Source: Eudorina sp. 2006-703-Eu-15
Lineage: Eukaryota; Chlorophyta; Chlorophyceae; Chlamydomonadales; Volvocaceae
Direction: 5' to 3'
Assembly: GCA_003117195.1 (NCBI GenBank)
Contig: BDSI01000030.1
Span: 549,211 to 613,210, forward strand
DNA: 64,000 bases
Below, piece after piece: positions 55,601 to 64,000 of the stretch; position 1 is the stretch's first letter; each line of letters starts with the position of its first letter. Both the position numbers and the translations under genes were made by a program. The notes under the pieces are model-generated. The model was not told where the DNA came from. It did not search any database and saw nothing but the letters and a program-made list of their open reading frames with translations.

Positions 55601-56064
55601 GCATCGCGTAATGGGATTCGCCTGATGGGCACAGGGGACCCCTTTCGGGCCTTCGGCTTTTGACAGGATTCCATCCATCCATCCATCAATCCATCCATCC
55701 ATCACGCGGCATCACGTCCGTAACATCGCTGTAAAGGCTGTTTGTAGCAAACCTGTGAGAGCCGCCGGGTGCTGTAGGTTGGGACGCAGCCGGTGTGTTG
55801 TACGGCATATCCAGGTGACGAACGGCAAGCCGTGGAGCCGGGAAACTGTCTCCGCCGGAGTGCCGCGTCTCGTTCACCAGTGCTGCGGTGTGGACCGCAG
55901 GGCGTTTGATTCCATGACCGCTGCTGGCTCGGTCGACTGACACTTTCGGTGACTAAATGCATGGATGATGCACTGGATGACGTAAACCGCCCCTGACTGA
56001 CTGCCTCGCAGTGGCTGCCAAGGCGCACAAGCATTCCAAGCCGCCCAAGAAGCACGGCTTCTAA
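52625..56064 (+). CDS. modC: secreted multi-cassette His/Lys/Pro protein, unassigned family
   Basis: Exons are 52625-52661, 52857-52997, 53347-53454, 53887-54015, 54383-54799, 55111-55218, 55431-55577 and 56012-56064, all phase 1, giving 379 aa. The signal peptide is MRITYTIILIVAVLACAADA. Five exons carry the same cassette: (A)AKAHKHPKPPKGHRGL or AAKKTHNHPKPPKKNRGL, then an acidic spacer (MQADDSLDAEATVVSA; MEVVDELSEVDLGSEAAQGA) and R-Q-L, R-R-L or R-H-L at the donor. Exon 5 replaces the short basic peptide with a PEPSKKHPEPSTKQ repeat but keeps SRRLSDDSETNFEAEA and RQL. The final exon encodes only AAKAHKHSKPPKKHGF and stops. Each exon border splits the residue after R-x-L, so cassettes can be added or lost without frameshift. 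It is related to modA and modB by plan rather than by long identity. A peptide precursor role is inference. Confidence 0.82.
54523..54690 (+). repeat. 42-bp coding repeat (PEPSKKHPEPSTKQ)
   Basis: About four nearly identical 42-bp units within exon 5 of modC, in frame. Confidence 0.93.
55660..55702. repeat. (ATCC)n run in last modC intron
   Basis: Tetranucleotide CATC/ATCC repeats between exons 7 and 8 of modC. Confidence 0.9.
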
Positions 56065-57825
56065 TCAACGGGCGGCAGGGCATCAGCCGCCGCTTAGTCG
56101 AGATCCAAGATCCAGTTTCGAGCCCGCGCAAATAGTCGCTCGCGGTGAAGAGGAGCCGGCATGGCAGCTCGAGGACAAATCCTCGGTGTTGTCATCTCGC
56201 TCGGTCGTACACTGCGGCTGCACGGTGGTTCCGTACATAGCAGCTGATATTGACCCGTAGGCGGTTCCAGACATGGACACCGGTATAGATGGTTGGGCAG
56301 CAGGGGGAGCTGTGCAGGTGGGGTGCAACACCTGGTAATGCTGACTTGTGTGAACTACGGTGGATTATGAACGATCGGATAGGGTAGTTTTGGTTTGGGT
56401 TTAGCGCTTTGGTTTGGTGACTTTTCTTTGGCAGTTGCTCATCCCTTTTCCTAGCGCTTGTAGCAATTGTATAGGCCCATCGTCCTGCCCTCCGCAGCAT
56501 GATGTGGAAGACGTCGTGATGACGTGGCATGGATGGGCGGGTGCCGCCGCGGACTTCGCCGGGATACCCGGGTGCGTGGGCTCAATGCATCCACCCACAC
56601 AGCGTGTCTTTCTTTCGTGGGGGACGGGGAATGGCGTGCTCGTTCACAGCGATATCAATAAGAACGGCTGTGAGGCCTTCTGCCGGGAATTCTAACGGAG
56701 CGACGCAGAAGCGCATGGGCCGTTCTGCGCGATGTGGATGTGGATGGTTTGCCTGGGGCGGCGATGGCTGGGATTGGTTGCACGCGGAAGGCCAAGGTGG
56801 GTGGGTGGGAGCGTCCCCGCATACATTCCAATGCATTACGGGCTTGCGGGATTGTGATTCGCGGCGTTCGCTGACAGTATCGCGGGCTGGCCTTTGGCGG
56901 AGAAGGGTCTGCTAGTGAGGCCTTGACGTGCGCAAGGCAGCAGGCAAGGGGTTTTGGTCGCTTTATCTTCTGACTTCCTAGATCCCAACTGGGCCTGTTG
57001 CGGGTGCGCGTTGGTGCGCTTGCTTGGAGCATGAAGTCGCATACATGACAGAAAGAGAGCGACTAAGGGTCCTGTAACGGTGCCGGACATCCTGCGACCT
57101 TCAGCCGGGCATGGGTTGGTTGCCATGGCGCGAGCGTGCATGCGAGAGTCCCCTGACCACTGCCCACCATGCCCACCCGTATGACTGACCTGACCCCAAA
57201 AGTATCATCACTTCATGCCACTTCATCGTTGGAAGATGAAGTCCCACCGCAACGAAGGTACCGGCTGCGACGGCAGTTCCTTGAACGGTGGGCTGTGGAT
57301 GTCGGATGCGGTTATCCGTGTGAGGGTGCATGATCGCGACCTCCTGGATGGACAGTGCGGGGAGGTGGCGCGCCCTATCTGCGAGGTTGCCCTCACGATG
57401 TTGCACGACCACCGTATCTCCAAACGATCGAGTTGCGACGATGATACGATTGACGATAATAATGCAGAAGTCGACGTTGCGTTGCTTGGCCCAGGACGCC
57501 TGATTTTAAAAGGATTCTTTCTGGGGCATGGAGTTACAAATGTCTTACATTTGTGACAACTGCACTGCTGCTGCTCTGCGGTTGTGTTGGGGAACTGCGG
57601 GGGAAACGGAGGGTTTCGTCTGTACGGCAGAAGTGCGCATTTACATGGATCATGGCACGGTGAAACGTTGTCGTTTTATCAGAACATCAAGCGATAAATA
57701 ACTTAAAATGTATGCATAAATTGACCATGGTAATTATTCGGCCGTGACGGCGAAATACTTGCCGCAGCACGTCTGTCAATTCATAAGATTCAGGCTCGGC
57801 CTTTAAAGGAAATTGGTCTTGCACG
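56065..57825. other. Intergenic between modC and the cyclophilin-like gene
   Basis: Holds the modC 3' UTR (a TGTAA at about 57073 is a distant polyadenylation candidate) and the promoter side of the next gene. The last 300 bp is AT-rich. Open frames such as 57215-57556 have no family character. Confidence 0.5.
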
Positions 57826-59514
57826 ATGAAAATAAAGCTAAACTATCTACCTGTGACGTTTGCGGTTATAGGTCTTCTCGTGTTCTCCTTCACTCAGTTA
57901 AAATTCATATGCCGGACTCCACACCTAACCCGGACGCATTTGACTGATCTGAATAGCCTGCTCGACCTACTACATGACATTGAAAAGCACACCAGTACCG
58001 AAACGGAGATACATTCTGTTCGCCGGGTGGCTTCGGAGCTCGCAACAGCCATTGCGGCCGTGCACGCGGCCAAGACCGCCTCGCCGCCTCCAGCATCCGC
58101 CCAGGCGACCTTCTCCGCCGCAAACGACCCGGCCACCGAGCAGGCCGCCCTCAGCGCTCTGTCCGTCGGCGGCACGCAGTGCCACGTGACGTGGCACACC
58201 GAGTTCTGGGGCGACGTCGTGGTCTGGGGCAGCTCGCACCACGCCCGCAGCGCCGCCGAGTGCTGCGCGGCCTGCTCCTCCCACCATGCCGCCGCGCAGC
58301 GCGGCGGCCTGGAGCACGGGCCCAACAGCACCGCCTGCAACATCTGGGTCTTCTGCGGGGACGCCGCACGCTGCGGCCCCCACTACCAGGAGTGCTGGCT
58401 CAAGCACCTCGCAGCACTCCCGCCGCCGCCGCAGCCCGGCGCCAACAGCATGTGGACCTCGGGCGTGGTGTACGCGGGGGACGACTGGCTCAAACCGTTC
58501 GAGTCCAAGAAGACGCTCACGCTGCGGTTCGAGCTGGGCGACGTGGTGGTGGAGCTGCTGCCGGACCTGGCGCCCCGCTCCGTGCACGAGATCCAGCGCA
58601 TGGCGGCGATGCTGGCGGGCGGCAAGTGCGACGGCTGCAAGCTGTACCGCGTGGAGACCAACTTCCTGGTGCAGGGCGTGCTGTTCCACCCGGGTGGGTC
58701 GTGGGGGTTGGGGGGTGGGGACTGGGGAACGGGGTCGGGGCGGGTCGGGGTTCAGATGGGCTGGGTGCTTACAGTGCTGGGCGGGCGGGGACTCGTGGTT
58801 GGGCGGCGCGGGAGGGGCCGGGAAAGGGTTTGTGCCCAAGTTTGTGCAAAGCTCATGCGACTGCAAGTGGGCTGTCACAGGGGCGGCCCGCGGTCTGAAT
58901 GATCAGACCAGCTCGCTGGTCAGGTGGGGGAAGCATGCAGACAGGAGCCCCCGGGGGTATGGGAACTTGGTAGACAAATTCAGAATGTGGGGGGGAGTCC
59001 GGAGTAAGAAGACAATTGCGACCACGGAGGCGTGAGTGCGCAGCACGCGCAGCCGCGCCAAGCTCCGGAACCGGTGGTTGGGTTCTCGTCTTCCGGAGCC
59101 TCCCACCCCCCGGGGGCATCCATGCACCAGACCTCCAATCGACCTCATTGCACTTGCCCCCGTGGCCTTGTCGCCGGCCGCCACCCGACAGCAGTGACAC
59201 ATGCAAACCCTGTCCGCCGCGACGCCCAATCCGGTGCAGGCGGCTACGTGGCCACGCCGCGGAACCCCAACCCGCCCCAGAAGAAGGTCATGGAGCGCGG
59301 ACTCGTCTGCTGGGCGGGCGGCGCGGGCGGCCCCGACTTCTTCGTCAACCTGATCGACCAGAGCGGCTTCGGCGACAGCCACCTGTGCTGGGGCCTGGTG
59401 CGGGACATGGCCCTGCTGGACCGCATCGTGGCGCTGCCCATTAAGCCCAAGGCCAAGCCCAACGAGATGACCTTCCTGGCCAAGGAGCTGCGCTTCAATA
59501 TGACGCTCAGCTGA
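57826..59514 (+). CDS. Type II membrane protein with Cys-rich domain and cyclophilin-like C-terminus
   Basis: Exons are 57826-58693 and 59240-59514, joined in phase 1, giving 380 aa. Residues about 6-26 (YLPVTFAVIGLLVFSFTQLKF) form one membrane anchor with a basic N-terminus (MKIK), suggesting a Golgi-type type II topology. Residues about 113-205 contain paired cysteines, TQCHVTWH, AAECCAACSSH, TACNIWVFCG and YQECWLKHL. This resembles PAN/apple-like modules of plant and algal secretory proteins. The last 150 residues, LTLRFELGDVVVELLPDLAP through YRVETNFLVQGVL and KKVMERGLVCWAGGAGGPDFFVNL, follow the cyclophilin strand order. However, the catalytic Arg/Phe set of active cyclophilins is not evident, so enzyme activity is doubtful. 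The second exon's acceptor was chosen by phase. The biological role is unknown. Confidence 0.85.
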
Positions 59515-59755
59515 GCCTCAGCACGGAGGCGGTGGAGGCCAGGGCGTGTGTCGGCGGCCGGGGCGGCGAATTGTGCCGGCGCACAGGTGCAGCACTGTTG
59601 CTCCTTTAAGACTGCAGCGGGACGGTGCGGGCTTCGTGGACAATGGGCTTGGACAATGGCTGTTTAGGCGCGGCTGGCTCACGGGCATCGGCTGAAGGGG
59701 GGGGCATCGGCGGCGGCGGCGTCAGCCAACCGGACAACTACCTCGCACACGGTGA

Positions 59756-59793
59756 TTTTTCTCACGATTTCGCTGTCTTCTATTGACAAAGGT
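59756..59793 (-). repeat. Dispersed repeat A, inverted copy
   Basis: On the minus strand it reads CCTTTGTCAATAGAAGACAG followed by CGAAATCGTGAGAAAAATC, matching the 29034 and 42000 copies in opposite orientation. Intergenic. Confidence 0.75.
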
Positions 59794-60499
59794 GTGGAAG
59801 GCATCGGGGCAGGAGAGGGTTACGATCGGGCGTGAAGTCATCGAGGCTTATTTTTCAGGCGTCGTCGCCCGTGGGTTCCTGGCCGGGATTCCGGGTAGCA
59901 CGAGCTCCACTTCGTACACGAAAGCAGGGGTAACCCGCCGAGGCCGCAATCGACTGCAGCGTCAGCGCGCATGACCCGCCAGCAATTCACGCACCTCCCC
60001 CTGATGGGACCAAAAGCCCTGACGCGGCATGCCGGCATCTGGAAGCGGCAAGAGCTCGAGACGCGGCCGGGCGCACCATTGGTCCGAACACGTACACACC
60101 GGGATTGGTGCTTGGTTTGGGTCGGGCGGGTCTCTTATCTAAACACACCGGGATGTTGCCGCGACAGCGCACGTCGCCTGGGGTTGGGCACGGTGGATGG
60201 CGTGGCAGCAGCGCCAGCGGTAACTGATCCCATTTTAAGGGGCACAGATAGGCAGTGCTGGGGGAGGGGACCACGTTTGGTGAGCAGGTGTTGAAGTGCA
60301 TGAGGAGGATACCTAAATCACGGACAGCAAGGGAGCACGGGGGGGGCACTGCAGCTCGTCAGCCTGCAGGGCGATGGGCACCATGTGGCAAGCGGTGGGA
60401 CTCCAAGGGACGCAACCCCCAGGGCGGGTGCGCCCAGGTATGTTGCTGGATGTGTGCTTGTGTGCGCGGATGTACGGACGGACCGACGGATAGATGTTT

Positions 60500-60590
60500 A
60501 AATGGATGGATGGATGGATGTTTGGACGGATGTTTGAATGAATGGATGGATGGACCGATGGACCGATTGATGGGTGGATGGATAGACGGC
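60500..60590. repeat. (GGAT/GGAC)n run
   Basis: Imperfect tetranucleotide repeats with interruptions. Confidence 0.9.
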
Positions 60591-60955
60591 AGGGTAAGGC
60601 AGGGCAGGGCAACACAGCAGCAGGGGAGGGTCTGTGCGTTCCGTGTGATGACGGCAACAGCGGATGTGGCAAAGCGCACTCTTTGCCCCACATCATACGG
60701 GCGTGCCGCAGTGCTTGGACCCCGCCAGCGACGATCGCAGAGGAACTGAGCGGGGCAAGGCCACTCCCCGGACATTCTGATGGTCGGCCGCCTCCAGGGG
60801 GCCCCGATGGGCCAACGGCCTCGCGGTACTTGGCGGGAGTACCGGTACTCGGTGCGGAGCGGCACTGCGCTGCAGCCAGCCGCGGTGGTCGAGCGGAGTG
60901 GCCTTGGTGGTGTTGCAGTGCCCCCCTGCGGATGTTGGTCTAGGACCTGGTGGCA

Positions 60956-61479
60956 CAGCTGGACCCCAGCTGGAAATGGAAGCGACCCCAGCTGGAAATG
61001 GAAGCGACCCCAGCTGGAAATGGAAGCGACCCCAGCTGGAAATGGAAGCGACCCCAGCTGGAAATGGAATCGACCCCAGCTGGAAATGGAATCGACCCCA
61101 GCTGGAAATGGAAGCGACCCCAGCTGGAAATGGAATCGACCCCAGCTGGAAATGGAAGCGACCTCAGCTGGAATGGAATCGACCCCAGCTGGAATGGAAT
61201 CGACCCCAGCTGGAATTTAATCGAACCCTGGAAGCGACCCCAGTTGGAATGGAAGCGACCCCAGCTGGAATGAAATCGACCTCAGCTGGAATGGAATCGA
61301 CCGCTGGAAGCGACCCCAGCTGGAATGGAAGCGACCCCAGCTGGAAATGGATGCGACCCCAGCTGGAAATGGATGCGACCCCAGCTGGAAATGGATGCGA
61401 CCCCAGCTGGAAATGGATGCGACCCCAGCTGGAAATGGATGCGACCCCAGCTGGAAATGGATGCGACCCCGGCTGGAAT
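60956..61479. repeat. 22/21-bp minisatellite array, about 24 units
   Basis: Units of the form GACCCCAGCTGGAAATGG plus 4 bases, with GGAATGG (21-bp) and AAGC/ATGC/ATCG variants arranged in blocks. The frame rotates with the unit, which excludes a conserved protein repeat. Confidence 0.97.
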
Positions 61480-62189
61480 GGGGACTCGGGTGATCTGGGG
61501 GCAGCATAGGCTGGCGCAAGCGTCGACGCCCACGGAGCGATGTGTTTGGGATGTCGTCGTGCTGGCGGCAGTCGCGGCCATATGGGAAGCGGTAGGCGGC
61601 CGCGGGGTGTCGGCCTTGCCGCCGGGACGGGAGCTGGCTGAGCAGGGTACGCGGCGTGCTATGGCCCCTAGTCTACGGCCGACTTCTGGGGCCGCCTGCC
61701 CAATGGGTTTGCCCAAGTGCTTGAGGTCTCTTGGCGCGAGTGGGTGCCCGGGGGCCCGTTCCTTCTCCTGCCGGTTTCGGGTGGGGTCCTACGCTGCGTA
61801 GGGCCAGTAGGATCGTTGTGCCAGGGCATGGCCCTTGGCCGTGTCGAGCCGTTATGGCAGGAACGCAGGTTACGGCGCGGGCCGGCTCCCGGGTCTATCT
61901 AGGGACGGGGCTCCAGGATGGGGTTTAGGGTCGTTCTGCAGCGGCCGCCGCCACCCAGCATTAGTCCGGCGTGGGCATTCGAGACATCGAGCTTGGGCAG
62001 CGTTGAATGATTTCCGGGCGGTGGTGGTGGTTGCTGGCTTGTACCCGGTTTTTCCGTTAACGGAAAAGAGGGTTCTAGCCCAGGGGACCGTTGGGCCTTA
62101 TGTGGTGCCCGTATGTGGGCCCCTGTACATTGTACAGGCGGTACGCGGTTGTGAGAGACATCAAGGCAGGGACCCCGTGCGCCAAGTTC

Positions 62190-62577
62190 CGTGTGCGCAA
62201 GGATACAGAATGTGGATTTGCATTGGCAAGACAAGTTGCGGTGCGCGTTCGCGTTCATTTGCGTCGGAGCACATGGATGACTGAGCGAGGGACGTTGAGG
62301 AAATGGAGGGGCAGCGACGGCTTTGGGCATCACCACGATAAAACGAATGAATTCCTTTTGGCTGAAAGAGTTGGGTGCGCTTCTGGCATTTGTTTGGGTT
62401 CCAGCGTATTGGTTCCAGTAAGGTACCGTAACCGAGGGACATGGAGGAAATCAAGGCCCTTCGCCAGATTCGCTTAGCGCCACGATAGAGCGTAAACATG
62501 TGCATTGAATTGACAGGTTTGCGAGCGCGTTGACGTTTGTTTGGGCCGAAGCGCATTGATTTGATGACTGTTCGCAA
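62190..62577. repeat. Degenerate tandem repeat, unit about 145 bp
   Basis: Two and a half diverged units share words such as GCATTTGTTTGGG, GGGACATGGAGGAAAT, CCACGATA and CGTTTGTTTGGGCC. Minus-strand translations show the same periodicity (MRFGPNKRQR, IRWNPNKCQK, MCSDANERER), so an old coding repeat is possible but unproven. Confidence 0.6.
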
Positions 62578-64000
62578 TTGGGGAACCAGAAGCGCGCTAT
62601 TTTAACTGCTATGAAGTCATATCTACTATATGTTACGACGTTTGGACATACGGTAACTGCTAAGAGGTAGGATGGCACCTGGTGGCAAACCTGTAGTTCA
62701 GAAGCAAGACAAGAATCAACAGGCAGAAGCTGGGCAATACAGCCCTGAGGTTATGCACGGGTTGGACCAGGTGCAGTGTTAGGGCTCGTGGGGCCCTTGG
62801 ATGGCGGATGGACGGGTCGGGTGCGTCGGCCACGGGCTGGGTCCACATGGATTGCAGATGGGGTCACGCGAGGGGGAAGTATGGGATGCTTGAGCTTGGC
62901 AACACGGTGAGACACTGATTTATAATGTTCCAGCCAAGGCGAGGTGGGCCCCAAGCAGGGATAGGGTCACGGGCTGGGTCCCCAACTGGTGGGGATCAAC
63001 AGGCAGAAGCTGGGCATGCCAGAAGCAGGGTAGCACTTAGGGAGGGGGGCATGGGTTGGGTGTACCCCGAGAAGGCTGGGATGCAGATGGGATTAGGTCA
63101 GGATGGGCTTGGCCCGACTGGATGGATAGGGATGGATGTCGAACCAGGGGCCGATGGGGCCTGGGATGGCCCCTGCATTGCCTCTGCAAATGGGCAACTC
63201 CCACATGCGCCCCGCGGCGGTGGCCCGGTGTGGCTGCGGGACGTTTCCCGCGGCGGGTGGTGGGGAAGCCACCACGCGGCAGCGTCACTTCTGGGCCTGC
63301 CGTGTGGCCCTGGCCGTGATGGGAGTTACAGCTGGGGGCCCGGGTGAGCCGGGCGCAGCTCTGGGGGCCCGGGTTAGCCGCCGCCCCGCGGAGGGCAGCT
63401 TCCCGTGTGGGGCCGATCTTGGCGCCGGGTCCTCCCAGTTGGGGGTCCCCATGCGTGGCTAGCGTGGCTGGGGCTCCGTGGGCTCCTTCCATCCAGTGTT
63501 GCGGGTGGCCGGGGGGACCCTGCAGCGTGCAGGGCCGGCCCCCGAGGACTGACGGTCGATGGGTTTTCTTACGCCCCGCTCGCTTTTTGCGGCGATGTAG
63601 TGCGAGAATGCCTCGCTGCTTTGTCGGTGGGGTGCCACAGCTCGTGGGGGTTTCCCCTGTGAGGCACCGATGACGGATCCCTTTCACGGGGACAGCGCAT
63701 TTTCGGCTGCGGAGACCTTCCTCTTACGGAACCTGACCGTTATTGGAGATGCAAAATTCGGACGTCCAATGAAAACTGATTGATCAGTGCAAATGAGGAA
63801 TGAATAAGGTAAGGAAGAGGCCTAGATGTCAAGGACGAGATGAGTGACTGTGAATGCCGACCCCATAAGGGATCAGACGACGTCAGTGTTGTCCTTGGTA
63901 TTGTCGATCGGGGTCATGTGAGGCGGGGATCGAGGTCCCGGGGCGGACTGTGCTGGTACCTTCACATGGATTGAGATGCTGTCGGGGGTTTATCAGGTGC

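Larger units (their letters stand above)
59515..64000. other. Repeat-rich region with no recognised gene
   Basis: 4.5 kb after the cyclophilin-like gene. Contains a repeat A copy, a GGAT-type run, a large 22-bp minisatellite, degenerate roughly 145-bp repeats and a repeated phrase ATCAACAGGCAGAAGCTGGG at 62715 and 62996. Open frames follow repeat composition. A gene could start beyond the right edge. Confidence 0.5.

Noticed and set aside
60956..61479. CRISPR array
   Set aside because: Repeats are directly adjacent with no unique spacers, and the window is eukaryotic nuclear DNA.
60898..61509. Frame encoding PSWKWKRPQLEMEATPAG repeats
   Set aside because: The repeat unit is 22 bp, so the peptide frame rotates; no start context or splice support.
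1..64000. tRNA or rRNA genes
   Set aside because: I saw no convincing cloverleaf with A and B boxes or rRNA signature by eye; a covariance-model scan was not possible here.

Overview
This window is nuclear DNA from a green alga, most likely a volvocine or other chlamydomonadalean chlorophyte. It is GC-rich, with many short introns (mostly GT-AG) between short exons. It carries plastid-targeted genes of green lineage type: a ferrochelatase with an LHC-like tail and SufC. It is crowded with micro- and minisatellites, and it encodes Pro-, Ala- and Gln-rich proteins of the volvocine kind. No prokaryotic, viral or plasmid gene was recognised. I assembled exons by eye from splice consensus, reading-frame phase and family knowledge; every model given here closes in frame from start to stop.

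Layout. Positions 1429-35436 hold six minus-strand genes: plastid ferrochelatase (1429-4470), plastid SufC (6223-9532), a very large class-II J-domain co-chaperone (10835-19012), a LysM-domain protein (22429-25742), an SLC33A1-type acetyl-CoA transporter (26627-31500) and ER membrane complex subunit EMC7 (33819-35436). The strand then switches. Two tandem SWEET sugar transporters with identical exon plans follow on the plus strand (35918-38080 and 38993-42417); the first is head to head with EMC7.

From 44485 to 56064 comes the most unusual part: a plus-strand cluster of three secreted, modular Pro/Lys/His-rich proteins that I cannot assign to a family, called here modA, modB and modC. All their introns are phase 1, so each internal exon is a self-contained cassette. 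Each cassette alternates a basic Pro-rich segment with an acidic spacer, bounded by R-x-L motifs. This looks like exon-shuffled precursor proteins that release several peptides, although a structural wall or matrix role is also possible. modB carries a decayed, chimeric last cassette and a perfect 41-bp-arm hairpin in an intron.

After the cluster comes a predicted type II membrane protein with a Cys-rich region and a cyclophilin-like C-terminus (57826-59514). About 4.5 kb of repeat-rich, apparently non-coding DNA completes the window.

Within and between genes there are two dispersed repeat families (four loci each), an over-represented palindrome GACCCNNGGGTC, and an over-represented octamer GTACGGCA/TGCCGTAC.
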